From: an uncultured Clostridia bacterium
GTDB taxonomy: Bacteria > Bacillota > Clostridia > TANB77 > CAG-508
NCBI GenBank assembly: GCA_934167095.1
Contig: CAKPKE010000001.1
Coordinates: forward strand, 95,611-159,610
DNA length: 64,000 nucleotides
Reading direction: 5' to 3'
Shown here one piece after another: positions 16,707 to 25,642 of this stretch. Within the stretch, counting starts at the first letter, position 1; each line of letters starts with the position of its first letter. The translations under genes and the position numbers were made by a program. A model generated the notes under the pieces. That model saw only the letters and a program-made list of their open reading frames with translations. It was not told the DNA's origin and did not search any database.

Positions 16707-17156
16707 TTACCAATATTTTAATGTGTAATCTATTGTCCTGTTAAATAATGTTTTACTTGAATTTCCAATTATTATTTGCACTGTTAATATATTTTTATCT
16801 ACATTATTTATTGTTATTGTTTTTTTAGATACATTAAAAGTTTTTACATTTGTTGCTATTTTTTGATTGCCCCTATATATTCCTTCATCTGCTTCATTAT
16901 ACACATATGTAGTTCCATCTTCAAAAATTAATGTTTTGTTTTTTACAACAACATCTTTATTATTTTTTATATCAACTGTTATATAACTATTAAAGCTGTC
17001 AAATTGGGCTGAATATTTAGCTGATTCTTTTACAATACCTAAATTATTATAAAAGAAAGAACTAATAGAAGTCATTACTCCAAGTACTGCCAGCATAACA
17101 GTAATATATACTACAAGTTCTGTTAAAGTTACACCTTTTTGATTTTTTATATTCAT
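16707..17156 (-). CDS. Pseudopilin, type IV pilus minor pilin
   Basis: 149 residues with a class III signal: KNQKG, cleavage, then 'VTLTELVVYITVMLAVLG'. This is the only prepilin in the window with Glu at mature position 5. The C-terminal globular part is beta-rich ('FEDGTTYVYNEADEGIY'), consistent with a GspJ-like minor pilin that helps start assembly. It lies between another pseudopilin and pilB. Confidence 0.8.
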   Translation of the reverse strand: MNIKNQKGVTLTELVVYITVMLAVLGVMTSISSFFYNNLGIVKESAKYSAQFDSFNSYITVDIKNNKDVVVKNKTLIFEDGTTYVYNEADEGIYRGNQKIATNVKTFNVSKKTITINNVDKNILTVQIIIGNSSKTLFNRTIDYTLKYW

Positions 17157-17176
17157 CTTTGAGCAGTATCCCTTCC

Positions 17177-17599
17177 TTAATTTTTAGCTACTTCTTTTAC
17201 TTTTAGCTTTGTTAATGATATTGATTTAGATTCATTTGCCACATTATATGTTACAACTATATTTACATTTTTAATATAGTTTTCATCAACCCCTGACAAT
17301 TTTGATACAATTACTGTTATTTTATAATTATCATCTAATTCGATTTCACCTTTTTCAGCCAAATAATTTGCAAAGTTCTTATCATCTGTTACTTCTTCAA
17401 ATGACTTTTCATCAACTTTTTCTGATACAATTGTAGCATAAGACATAGCTATTGCACTTGCTTGAATATTTGCTGAAGTTTTATATAAGTTTCCCATAAG
17501 AGTTGTTAAAACTCCTACAAATAAGCATAGAACAATTATTGATACTACTAAATCATACCCAGTTATTCCTTCATCTTTTTTTAATAATTTATTCATCAA
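17177..17599 (-). CDS. Pseudopilin, type IV pilus minor pilin
   Basis: 140 residues. After a basic leader (NKLLKKDEG) comes 'ITGYDLVVSIIVLCLFVG', a prepilin helix in which mature position 5 is Asp instead of Glu. The globular part ends in a beta strand repeat ('IVVTYNVANESKSISLTKL'), resembling GspI-like minor pilins. Tightly packed between pilD and the next pseudopilin. Confidence 0.72.
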   Translation of the reverse strand: MMNKLLKKDEGITGYDLVVSIIVLCLFVGVLTTLMGNLYKTSANIQASAIAMSYATIVSEKVDEKSFEEVTDDKNFANYLAEKGEIELDDNYKITVIVSKLSGVDENYIKNVNIVVTYNVANESKSISLTKLKVKEVAKN

Positions 17600-17611
17600 A
17601 ATTTCCTTTAC

Positions 17612-18421
17612 TTAAGCATAAAATATTATAAAATTTGTAGCAAGCAGTGTTATAATGTTTGTTACTCCTAATATAAATCCTATAGGTAATTTATTATTAT
17701 TATTTTCATTTTTCTTGTATTTTTGACTTTTTTGCTTTAATTTATTTATTATTAACTCAATTGCTATTGTAAGTAATGTCAATGCAACTGTAATTATTGT
17801 CACATTTTCATAAGAAAACATTGCAATTAACATCAAAAATGCAAGTATGCTAAATGTATAACAGTCCTTTAGGTGTTTTTTATAATAGATAGTATTAGCT
17901 GTTGTTAGTATTGCAAGAACAGCTAAATATATAACATATCTATAAATATTAACCAGTTCTAATGTATATAGATATATTATATACATTGTTTGAACTACTA
18001 TTAAATATACTATTAATTCATTTTGAATTTGAATTTTTTCTTTGTCTATACCAGAAATTATAAAAATTCCTACTAAGTACAATATTCCAAAGCCAAAATA
18101 TACTATTTTCCATATACTTAAACTATATATATTAAATTTAATAGATAACGCAAATAAAACAAATACTATTCCTGAAAATAGTTCTGTTAGCAAATATCTT
18201 GGATGAATTTTTTGTTTACAATATCTACATTTTCCACCTAAAAAAATATAACTAAAAATTGGTACTAAGTCTAAGAATCCTAGTTTATGATTACAGTTAG
18301 GACAAAAAGATCTTTCGTGTGTTATATCTTTTCCTATTGGTATTCTGTATGTTGCTAGTGTAAAAAAGCTTCCAAATGTTATTCCTATTAAAAATATAAA
18401 TACATATATTAGTATGTCCAT
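17612..18421 (-). CDS. pilD: Prepilin peptidase PilD (A24 family), divergent second active-site motif
   Basis: Polytopic aspartyl protease that removes the leader of prepilins and usually N-methylates them. The N-terminal methylase domain has the paired zinc motif 'CPNC' and 'CRYC' near residues 39-70. The first catalytic Asp is in 'ISGIDKEKIQIQNE'. The second, normally in a GxGD motif, seems to fall in 'HLKDCYTF', with the glycines replaced. Eight or so membrane helices. At 269 residues the length is normal. It is encoded within the pilus operon, directly after the major-pilin-like gene and an RNA hairpin. Confidence 0.85.
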   Translation of the reverse strand: MDILIYVFIFLIGITFGSFFTLATYRIPIGKDITHERSFCPNCNHKLGFLDLVPIFSYIFLGGKCRYCKQKIHPRYLLTELFSGIVFVLFALSIKFNIYSLSIWKIVYFGFGILYLVGIFIISGIDKEKIQIQNELIVYLIVVQTMYIIYLYTLELVNIYRYVIYLAVLAILTTANTIYYKKHLKDCYTFSILAFLMLIAMFSYENVTIITVALTLLTIAIELIINKLKQKSQKYKKNENNNNKLPIGFILGVTNIITLLATNFIIFYA

Positions 18422-18457
18422 ACAATTCCCCTTAATATGTTTAAATATTAAAATAAG

Positions 18458-18492
18458 ATTACCTTATTTTACCTTGGTAGGTATAAGGTAAC
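18458..18492 (-). promoter_or_regulatory. Intercistronic hairpin after the small pilin gene
   Basis: TTACCTTA / TAAGGTAA outer stem with an inner TACC / GGTA stem, lying between the 78-residue pilin and pilD. It has no long T run right after it. It may trap transcripts or protect the pilin mRNA, giving more pilin than assembly proteins, as seen in other pilus operons; this is inference. Confidence 0.6.
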
Positions 18493-18511
18493 CCTATTTA
18501 TGTTTTGATTA

Positions 18512-18748
18512 TTATTCTGCTGTTGTTGTTCCGTTTACGGCATTGTTTATAAATTCTGGTATATATTTATTTAATAAATAATTTTCTTCATTTGTAGCAT
18601 TTGTTGTTTTATTTTTAGCATCTTTAGCATTGTTTATTAAACCATTTTGTCCTAATACTAAGCTTATTGATACACCTGCTAGTATTAATAAAACTACTAT
18701 TGTTACAACTAATGCAACTAATGTAATACCATTTTCTTTCTTAAACAT
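18512..18748 (-). CDS. Small pilin, likely major pilin subunit
   Basis: 78 residues: leader MFKKENG, then 'ITLVALVVTIVVLLILAG' and a short helical, Asn-rich remainder ending NGTTTAE. The N-terminal helix is almost the same as in the FGE and LamG surface proteins at 8.8, 43-49 kb, suggesting that all share one pilus or one processing route. Mature position 5 is Ala. Its place in the pilus operon and the hairpin after it suggest abundant expression. Confidence 0.8.
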   Translation of the reverse strand: MFKKENGITLVALVVTIVVLLILAGVSISLVLGQNGLINNAKDAKNKTTNATNEENYLLNKYIPEFINNAVNGTTTAE

Positions 18749-18806
18749 TATAAATTCCTCCTTTTGATTTTTTTGTATATATTTAATTTTTTAAATATAA
18801 CCTAAT

Positions 18807-19208
18807 TTATTTTAATCCAGAGTTGTGTCCTTTTGAGTCAGTATCTACTTTAGTATTTCCTTGCCCTGAATTATCATTTTCACCATTGTTATTATTATCA
18901 TTTGATACATCTGCACTTGAAGCTACAAATGGATTAGCTTTACCAGTTGAATAACTTCCTGAATTTTTGTATATTTTTAAATCTGTATCAGTAATTTCAA
19001 ATGTAATATTTTGAACGGTTGTATTTGTATAATCAACTGTGGTTTGCTCAATTTCATCTTTAATCGTTTCTGGAGTACTATATTTTTCAACTCCACTTGG
19101 AACGATTTTAGTAGTAGGCATGTATTCATAAAATATAATTGCTAAAATTAAACATATTGCTATACACATAAGTATAGTTATTATTGCTTCTTTAAAAATT
19201 TTTTTCAT
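18807..19208 (-). CDS. PilP-like pilus assembly protein
   Basis: 133 residues: one N-terminal membrane helix ('IITILMCIAICLILAIIF'), a periplasm-like region, and 'GKANPFV' followed by a disordered Asn/Gly/Asp-rich tail. A PF-type motif after a short linker is typical of PilP-like partners of PilO. The position after pilO in the operon supports the call. Sequence similarity to known PilP is weak. Confidence 0.55.
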   Translation of the reverse strand: MKKIFKEAIITILMCIAICLILAIIFYEYMPTTKIVPSGVEKYSTPETIKDEIEQTTVDYTNTTVQNITFEITDTDLKIYKNSGSYSTGKANPFVASSADVSNDNNNNGENDNSGQGNTKVDTDSKGHNSGLK

Positions 19209-19220
19209 GTATACTCCTTT

Positions 19221-19937
19221 CTACTTATTATCAGTTGTATTTGAACCACTTGTTTGATTACTATCTGTTGTTGTATTATTTTGATTGCTTTGTGTATTAT
19301 TGCCTTGTTCGTTATTATTTGTACTTGATGATTGTTGTTGCTGTTGTTGCATTACACTTGCACTTATTGATTCAGATTTTATTGCAACATCATTTACGCT
19401 AAATGTAGCAGTAAGCTCATCTGATCCAGATATTTTAAAATTTAATATTGTAAAACCTAAATCAGAATCATTTTCAATATCATACACATAATTAATTATT
19501 GAAATATAAGTTCCTGTAATAGTGAAACTTAAAGTATATTTTCCACTTCCTGCAGATTGAACATCCCATTTTAATTTAAGACCTTCTTCTGTTGCATAAG
19601 TTCCAACTTTGTTCCACAAATATTCCATTGAATAATTTTGAGAAATTGTCGCTTCTTTTATTTCACTATCTGTACTCATACTTGCCTCATCTAAATAGCT
19701 TTGCTTTGCTGTAGTTAATTTTTTTGCTGAATCATTTAGATTATCCATTGCTTTTTTGTAATCTTCATTTTTTAGTTTATTTAATGCATCTATTTCTTCA
19801 TCTATTTTTTTATTTTCTTCTATAATTCCAGATATACTATATATCTTTAAGCTACCAATAGAAAGACCTTTTACCATTAATAATATAACTAATATTGTTA
19901 CCAATACTGTAAGTATTACTCTTAAAATATTTTTCAT
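19221..19937 (-). CDS. pilO: PilO-like pilus assembly protein
   Basis: 238 residues: short cytoplasmic start, membrane helix ('VILTVLVTILVILLMV'), coiled coil (about 40-80) and a ferredoxin-like domain ('YTLSFTITGTYISIINYVYD') as in PilO/GspM. The tail is a low-complexity Gln/Ser/Asn/Thr run. It forms the alignment complex with PilM-PilN. Its start overlaps the end of the PilM-PilN gene by 4 nt, so the two are translationally coupled. Confidence 0.78.
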   Translation of the reverse strand: MKNILRVILTVLVTILVILLMVKGLSIGSLKIYSISGIIEENKKIDEEIDALNKLKNEDYKKAMDNLNDSAKKLTTAKQSYLDEASMSTDSEIKEATISQNYSMEYLWNKVGTYATEEGLKLKWDVQSAGSGKYTLSFTITGTYISIINYVYDIENDSDLGFTILNFKISGSDELTATFSVNDVAIKSESISASVMQQQQQQSSSTNNNEQGNNTQSNQNNTTTDSNQTSGSNTTDNK

Positions 19938-21553
19938 GGTACATCTCCTTCTATTGTAATTTTAATTGTATCGCCCTCTTTGGTAGCCTCAGTCGATACA
20001 ACAGAATCTAGCACATTTTTTGACTTTAGTAACGCTTTAAAATACGCTAACTGTTCATACTTTGATGATTGTGCAGAAATTACAATATGTTTATTTGATG
20101 TATTTTCTATAGATGTCAATTGAACTTCTTTTGGTATAATATTCATAACTTGACTAAGCAATGTTGGTATCATATTCTTTACTGAATTTTTTTGTGTTAA
20201 ATCGCTTTTGATTGTTTTTAAGTTGTTTGTTAGAGTTGTATAATCAGCTGATTTTATATCAACTTTAGACTTATCTCTGTTTATTAATCCAATTTGTGTT
20301 TCTATTTCTTCTTTTGCTGAATTTATTTCGCCTCTTTTTATATTTAACCCAGTACTTATTATACTTGCAATTGTTGTATATGCTAAAGCAAGTACTATTA
20401 CCATTATAAGTTCTCTTAGTGCCCAAGTTTTTATCTTTGGCGAATCCATATTAAATTTAATATTGATTTTGCTTAATTTTTTTTCATCACTTTCTTTATC
20501 TTTTGCTCCACCAATATTAGTATTTAATAACATCTTTAGTTGTTCTATTGCTGTTTTTCTTCTAAAGTTTATATCTCTAACACCATATTCAAGTCCTTGC
20601 ATCGCCAAAGCAATTGCAGAGTTTACCTCTATATAGTCTTTCATATTTATTTTGTAATTATCTTCAATAAAAAATGGCTTTAGTATTTCACATTTTGTTC
20701 CATTTAATATTTCTTCAAAATATAAATCAATATTATTTATTACAGAAACTGTTCCTGTAAGATATACTTTATTTATTTTTGTTAATGAACTATCTTTAAT
20801 GTCTTTAACTTTATTAGCTATTGTATATAATGTAGGAATTATATTATTTAGATACTCGTTCTCTTTTTCTTGTAAGTCTTTTCCTTCCATTGTATAAATA
20901 GTTGTATTTTTGCATATATCATAAGCTTTTAAGTAAGAGTTTTCCCTTGCACTTATTCCTTCTAGTATGTTTTGAGAACCTTCTTCTAATGTAACAACAT
21001 CATACACTTTTTGTCCAATTATTGTAGTTACAGTTGTTTTATCTTCCATATTAACAATTAAAATATTTTCTTTTTGTTTTAATGGAGCTATGTTTGCAAT
21101 ACTTAATGATATAGGTGCTATTGTTCCAACCATTTCTCCTTCAAAGTCTTGAAGAACTTTGTTTATTTTTGTTTTATTTGTCGAAATGTGTATAACTTTT
21201 ATTTTATCTTTATCATTTGCATCATTAACTAATGAATACCTTGATTCTAGTGCATTCGGATTATATTGTTTTTCATAACACAAAGATTCAAATTCTGTTT
21301 CAATAGCTTTTCCTAAATCTTTTTTGCTAAGTAAGCTAGACATATTAAATGTATTGTACATTTCATCTGAAAGGTTTACGCTGATTGGAATTTTAAAACT
21401 AAAAGTTTCAGAAACTACCTGTTTTATAGCTTCTTGTAGGTCACTATAGAATTTTATTCCATAAGCATCTATTTTTAGGTCTTCTTTTTTCTTAGTGACT
21501 TTAGCATATTTAATTATGTTGTTATCTATATATATACCTAGACAAGTTGCCAT
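19934..21553 (-). CDS. PilM-PilN fusion protein
   Basis: 539 residues combining two proteins that are usually separate. The N-terminal 330 residues are actin-like PilM ('CLGIYIDNNIIKYAKV', 'ILIVNMEDKTTVTTI', 'KVYLTGTVSVINN'). A linker with conserved 'DINFRRK' precedes a membrane helix ('IMVIVLALAYTTIASII', near 390), coiled coil and a PilN-type ferredoxin domain ('IIPKEVQLTSIENTS'). It links the cytoplasmic motor ring to PilO. First gene of the pilus operon; GAAAGGA lies before the ATG. Confidence 0.83.
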   Translation of the reverse strand: MATCLGIYIDNNIIKYAKVTKKKEDLKIDAYGIKFYSDLQEAIKQVVSETFSFKIPISVNLSDEMYNTFNMSSLLSKKDLGKAIETEFESLCYEKQYNPNALESRYSLVNDANDKDKIKVIHISTNKTKINKVLQDFEGEMVGTIAPISLSIANIAPLKQKENILIVNMEDKTTVTTIIGQKVYDVVTLEEGSQNILEGISARENSYLKAYDICKNTTIYTMEGKDLQEKENEYLNNIIPTLYTIANKVKDIKDSSLTKINKVYLTGTVSVINNIDLYFEEILNGTKCEILKPFFIEDNYKINMKDYIEVNSAIALAMQGLEYGVRDINFRRKTAIEQLKMLLNTNIGGAKDKESDEKKLSKINIKFNMDSPKIKTWALRELIMVIVLALAYTTIASIISTGLNIKRGEINSAKEEIETQIGLINRDKSKVDIKSADYTTLTNNLKTIKSDLTQKNSVKNMIPTLLSQVMNIIPKEVQLTSIENTSNKHIVISAQSSKYEQLAYFKALLKSKNVLDSVVSTEATKEGDTIKITIEGDVP

Positions 21554-21655
21554 TTTGAATCCTTTCTTTCATTTTTATTTATGTTTAGCAAAAAAAAGAT
21601 TATAATTCTATATTTTTTTATCAAAAATGTCATTTTTTACTTTTTTACTAATATT

Positions 21656-21683
21656 ATTTTATCTGTTTTTAGGAAAAAGTCAA
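21656..21683 (-). promoter_or_regulatory. Putative promoter of the type IV pilus operon
   Basis: TTGACT, 16 nt, TAAAAT on the minus strand, about 100 nt before the PilM-PilN start. No other promoter of similar quality was noticed inside the operon down to pilC. Confidence 0.55.
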
Positions 21684-21761
21684 TAAATCAACCTCACTTG
21701 TAAGTAAAATGTAATATTGTAACATTTTTGAAACTTTTCATTTCATATTTCAAAAAAATAA

Positions 21762-21800
21762 ATTCAAAATTAAGTTTTTTTACTTAAATTTTGAATTTTT
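21762..21800 (-). terminator. Intrinsic terminator of uppP
   Basis: AAATTCAAAATT...AAATTTTGAATTT hairpin directly after the uppP stop codon; T-rich on the minus strand. Confidence 0.7.
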
Positions 21801-21805
21801 ATTTT

Positions 21806-22588
21806 TTATTTAATTATTGTAAAAAATATTATTAATATTCCAAATATTACTCTATAAATAGCAAATATTTTAAAACTGCCTTTTTGTATGTATTTTAGTA
21901 AAAATCTTATTACAAAAATTCCTACTATAAAACTTGCAAGTACTCCTATTACGAATGACACACTAAACTGAAATTCACTAAATTTGAATAATGTTGCAGC
22001 AAATACAATTGGTGTTGATAACAAAAATGTATATTTAGCTGCCGCTTCTCGTTTTATTCCCATTGCTCTTGCTGTTGTTATTGTTACACCTGATCTAGAT
22101 ACACCAGGAATAAACGCTAAAGCTTGTGAAAGACCAATTAAAAATGTTTGCTTTAGTGTCATTTCTTCATATTTAACATTGCTTTTTGAATTTTTATCAA
22201 CTACATATAGTATTATTCCCATTACAATTAATGAAACGGCTATAATTATTGGTTGATTTAAAGTATCGCCTAAAAAGTGGTCTAGTAAAAAGCCAATAGC
22301 CCCACCAGGAATTGTTGCAAGTACTATGTACCAAAACATTCTTCCTTGAACATTTTTTTCTTTTTTAAAGGCATATTTATACCCACCTTTAATAAGTTCA
22401 ATCCAGTCTTTAAAAAAATATAATACAATTGCAAGTAATGTTCCAAAATGCAAAGCAACATCAAAAGCATCTGGTATATTCCAGTTAAAAATCCAAGGTA
22501 GTATTGTCAAGTGTGCAGAACTTGATATTGGCAAAAGTTCTGTTAGCCCTTGAACTATTCCTAAAATTAATGCTTGGTAAATTTCCAT
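21806..22588 (-). CDS. uppP: Undecaprenyl-diphosphatase
   Basis: BacA/UppP integral membrane phosphatase that recycles undecaprenyl pyrophosphate for cell-wall synthesis and gives some bacitracin resistance. The two signature motifs are present: 'GLTELLPISSSAHL' near residue 14 and 'PGVSRSGVTI' near 160. About eight membrane helices; 260 residues is normal. It follows spoVFA by 22 nt and may be co-transcribed with it. Confidence 0.95.
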   Translation of the reverse strand: MEIYQALILGIVQGLTELLPISSSAHLTILPWIFNWNIPDAFDVALHFGTLLAIVLYFFKDWIELIKGGYKYAFKKEKNVQGRMFWYIVLATIPGGAIGFLLDHFLGDTLNQPIIIAVSLIVMGIILYVVDKNSKSNVKYEEMTLKQTFLIGLSQALAFIPGVSRSGVTITTARAMGIKREAAAKYTFLLSTPIVFAATLFKFSEFQFSVSFVIGVLASFIVGIFVIRFLLKYIQKGSFKIFAIYRVIFGILIIFFTIIK

Positions 22589-22610
22589 TTTTATTTCCTC
22601 TTTCCTATTT

Positions 22611-23447
22611 TTACAAATATTTCTTTAGTGTTTTTTCTATTATTTGTGCAGCAGTTTTTGGTGCTACTTTTCCAGGAAGTCCTTGAGCATTTATAATTTT
22701 AAAATTATAATTTTTGCTTTCTTCTAGGTCTATTCCCCCTGGCTTTGATGCAAGCTCAATTATTACTGCATCATTTTTTATTTTTTCTAATTCTTCTTTT
22801 ATTAAAATTATACTAGGTACAGTGTTAAATATTATATCAAATTTTGATATTTCTTTAGATAAATTTTCATATTCTAATTTTTTTATTCCATTTATATACA
22901 TTGTTGCAAAATCTACATCTTTTCTTGCTGTGCAGTATACATTTGCATCAAATGCTTTAAGTTGCTTTGTTAAAATTTTTCCTATTTTTCCATAACCAAT
23001 TACTAAAACATTGCTATATTGCAAGGTTTTAGTAGTGTTCTCCATAGCAATTTGTATTGCTCCTTCAGATGTTGGTTCTGCATTTAAAATTGCATAGTCA
23101 TCACATTTTAATAAATCTATTATATTATTGTTGTTTTCTTGCAATATTTTTTCATATTCTTCTTGAATATTCGCTGTTATTACAGTTTTATTTTTTATCA
23201 TAGAAAAAAGTTTTTCTAAACTTATTTTTTCATCTGAATATGGTGTATATAAATTTATTTTATCTTTGCTAAGTGGTACTGATGTAATGATAACGTTGCT
23301 TTTTTCAATTACTTCTTGCAAAGTATTTTGACTTTTTTCAAAAGAATATGTATTTATTATGTATTTTTCTTTATATTCTTCTTGTAAGATTTTTGCAAGT
23401 TCAATATTTCTTACATCTCCACCTATAATTGATATAGAATCATTCAT
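22611..23447 (-). CDS. spoVFA: Dipicolinate synthase subunit A
   Basis: DpaA/SpoVFA, which with subunit B makes dipicolinic acid in the mother cell for the spore core. N-terminal domain 'ISIIGGDVRNIELAKIL' and a central Rossmann motif 'VLVIGYGKIGKILTKQL' near residue 147; the conserved end 'LPGKVAPKTAAQII' is typical. The subunit B gene (spoVFB) is not adjacent. This is the best direct evidence that the organism forms spores. Confidence 0.9.
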   Translation of the reverse strand: MNDSISIIGGDVRNIELAKILQEEYKEKYIINTYSFEKSQNTLQEVIEKSNVIITSVPLSKDKINLYTPYSDEKISLEKLFSMIKNKTVITANIQEEYEKILQENNNNIIDLLKCDDYAILNAEPTSEGAIQIAMENTTKTLQYSNVLVIGYGKIGKILTKQLKAFDANVYCTARKDVDFATMYINGIKKLEYENLSKEISKFDIIFNTVPSIILIKEELEKIKNDAVIIELASKPGGIDLEESKNYNFKIINAQGLPGKVAPKTAAQIIEKTLKKYL

Positions 23448-23507
23448 AATTATTAATCTCCTTATAAATATAATTATTTCAATTATATTTATTAAAAATT
23501 AATATTA

Positions 23508-24713
23508 TTACTGCCTTTCCCTATTATCTAATGTATTTTCTTGCCTGTTTTTTCTGATATTTTCTATCATTTCTAAGTCATTGTTGCTAAGTTTACCTAC
23601 TATATTTGTTGTATCATGTAAATGCTCATCTATCATTTTTTCTCTTTGAGAAATCATTTTGCCTTTATTAATTCTTAAATTTTTAGGCCTGTTTAACTCG
23701 TCAATTATTGGAGCAAAAATATTTTCACTTACCATTCTTTCAAACATTAGCGGATTTTCTTCTATTGAAATGTTTGCATAATTCTTTGCTTTTGAAACAT
23801 TTCCTTTTATCATTGAAATTCTTGCTATATAGTAATATGCTTCAGCTTCAATTTCTTCTATGTCAATACATTTCATAAATTCATTTTCTGCATTATCTAT
23901 TTCACCTGCAATTAGTTCTATTTGTCCAATTGAAAATCTTGCATGATATAAATTAGAATTTATATTTGCAGCTTTTTTATAATAATCCTTTGCTCTGTTA
24001 AAATCATTTAGCATTGTAAAAGACATACCTATATAATAATTTAGTTCATAACTTTCAGGTTTATATTTTAATGCTGACATATAAACCATTGTTGCTTCTT
24101 TATATGATTCTGTATTGTAATAGATATTTCCAAGTAAAATACTTGCATCATAATACTCCGGCTTTTTCTTTAATAAGTTAGAAAGTATATCTATTGACCT
24201 TTGAGTATTTCCCATTTTGTTATTTATTTCACCAGTTTTAAGAAGCATTTCATAATTATTACTATCCAATTCATACGCATACTCATAATTTTCAAGTGCT
24301 AATTCATATTTTCCTAATTTTTCATACACTTTTGCAAGCATTTCAACAGCATCAACATTTTCTTCATCCTTATCAAGCAAATGCTCTAAATATTTTTTTG
24401 CATTTTCATATTTTCCTGTTGCAATTAAAAATTTAGCCATCCAAGAATATATTAAATCAAATAAGTCAATGGCATTTTTATTTTCTACATAAATAATTAT
24501 AATTGGAACTACAACTGAAAGTAAGTACATTATAACTTTTATAATAATTCCAAAACTTCTTCCTGCTATTAGTTCAAAAAAATTAATTGCTATTCCTATA
24601 AATTGTAATACTAATGCATACACATAACTTGTGTCATTTTTTCTTATCAATCTAAAGAACATTATTATAAATAGAGAAAAAGCTAAAATATTAAATATTA
24701 TTTTTTCTATCAT
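23508..24713 (-). CDS. TPR-repeat membrane protein
   Basis: 401 residues. Three or so hydrophobic helices at the N-terminus (residues 1-80, including 'LLSVVVPIIIIYVE') are followed by about seven tetratricopeptide repeats between 95 and 330 ('AVEMLAKVYEKLGKYELALE', 'NAENEFMKCIDIEE'). The tail is basic and polar. TPR arrays mediate protein contacts; the partner is unknown. It sits between ppa and spoVFA in the same direction. Confidence 0.75.
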   Translation of the reverse strand: MIEKIIFNILAFSLFIIMFFRLIRKNDTSYVYALVLQFIGIAINFFELIAGRSFGIIIKVIMYLLSVVVPIIIIYVENKNAIDLFDLIYSWMAKFLIATGKYENAKKYLEHLLDKDEENVDAVEMLAKVYEKLGKYELALENYEYAYELDSNNYEMLLKTGEINNKMGNTQRSIDILSNLLKKKPEYYDASILLGNIYYNTESYKEATMVYMSALKYKPESYELNYYIGMSFTMLNDFNRAKDYYKKAANINSNLYHARFSIGQIELIAGEIDNAENEFMKCIDIEEIEAEAYYYIARISMIKGNVSKAKNYANISIEENPLMFERMVSENIFAPIIDELNRPKNLRINKGKMISQREKMIDEHLHDTTNIVGKLSNNDLEMIENIRKNRQENTLDNRERQ

Positions 24714-24739
24714 ATAAATATTCTCCTATTTTTATAGCT

Positions 24740-25273
24740 TTATTTATTTTCAAATTTTTCTCTATAGTTTTCCATACATCTTTCGATTATTTTTTTTGCC
24801 TCTTCGCAATTTAACATTTCATCTACTGTTGTTTTCTTTCCTTCTAATTGCTTGTACACTTCAAAGAAATGCATTATTTCAGCACTTACATGTTCTGGTA
24901 ATTCAGAAATATCTTTATAACAGTTCATAAAAGGATCATTTTTAGATATTGCTATTATCTTTTCGTCTCTTTCGTTGCTATCAGTCATTATCATTACACC
25001 AATGGGATAACAATCAACTAATGTTAATGGATAGAACTCTTCTTGACTAAGAACTAACACATCCAGTGGATCATGGTCATCTGCATAAGTTTTTGGAATA
25101 AATCCATAATTTGCAGGATAGTGTGTTGCTGTGTATAAGATTCTATCAAGTCTTAACATTCCTGTTTCTTTGTCTAATTCATATTTATTTTTGCAGTTTT
25201 TTGGAATTTCTATAACTGCTGTGAAATTATCTTTGGTAATTCTTTCTTGTGATATATCGTGCCAAATATTCAT
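24740..25273 (-). CDS. ppa: Inorganic pyrophosphatase, family I
   Basis: 177 residues. Hydrolyses pyrophosphate, pulling biosynthetic reactions forward. The metal-binding signature is 'DDHDPLDVLVL' near residue 66. Upstream motifs 'AVIEIPKNCKNKYELDKE' and 'YGFIPKTYADDHDPLDVL' are typical. Soluble family I type, in contrast to the family II enzyme of Bacillus. It begins a minus-strand run with the TPR protein, spoVFA and uppP. Confidence 0.93.
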   Translation of the reverse strand: MNIWHDISQERITKDNFTAVIEIPKNCKNKYELDKETGMLRLDRILYTATHYPANYGFIPKTYADDHDPLDVLVLSQEEFYPLTLVDCYPIGVMIMTDSNERDEKIIAISKNDPFMNCYKDISELPEHVSAEIMHFFEVYKQLEGKKTTVDEMLNCEEAKKIIERCMENYREKFENK

Positions 25274-25402
25274 TTTTTATCCTTCTATAATAAAATTTAG
25301 GTTTTAATATGGATTTCCTATAACCATAACTATTGTTTGGCTATAATTCTAAGCTATTTTCGTAAAAAAGTCTAGTATTTTTTGAAAAATTCGCATTAAA
25401 AA

Positions 25403-25438
25403 TAGCACTTGACCAATATTTTTTTATTGTTCAAATGC
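25403..25438 (-). terminator. Hairpin after the HTH gene pair
   Basis: GCATTTGA...CAATA / TATTG...TCAAGTGC, about 13 pairs with one mismatch, just after the 63-residue gene; the following minus-strand bases are T-rich. Confidence 0.6.
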
Positions 25439-25447
25439 TCAAAGCTA

Positions 25448-25639
25448 TTACCTCTGCTTTTTTCTAATCAGCTTTCTACAAATTTTGTTAAATTTGCCAC
25501 CATAGATATATTCTATAGTTTTACTAGATAACAACTTTTTTTCAACAGCATAATTATTCCATATTTTTTCAGATGGAATCTTATTGTTTTTTCTTAAATA
25601 TTCTTTTAATTCATGTAAGCTTTGGGCATAGATATCCAT
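25448..25639 (-). CDS. Small basic protein next to an HTH regulator (63 residues)
   Basis: Basic, helical protein ('LHELKEYLRKNNKIPSEKIW', 'KFNKICRKLIRKKQR'). The pattern 'IPSEKIWNNYAVEKKLLSS' resembles small DNA-binding repeats found in regulators and homing-endonuclease-associated proteins, but I cannot name a family. It begins 3 nt after the stop of the HTH gene, so the two form one unit that could be a regulator with a partner. Confidence 0.55.
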   Translation of the reverse strand: MDIYAQSLHELKEYLRKNNKIPSEKIWNNYAVEKKLLSSKTIEYIYGGKFNKICRKLIRKKQR

Positions 25640-25642
25640 ACA

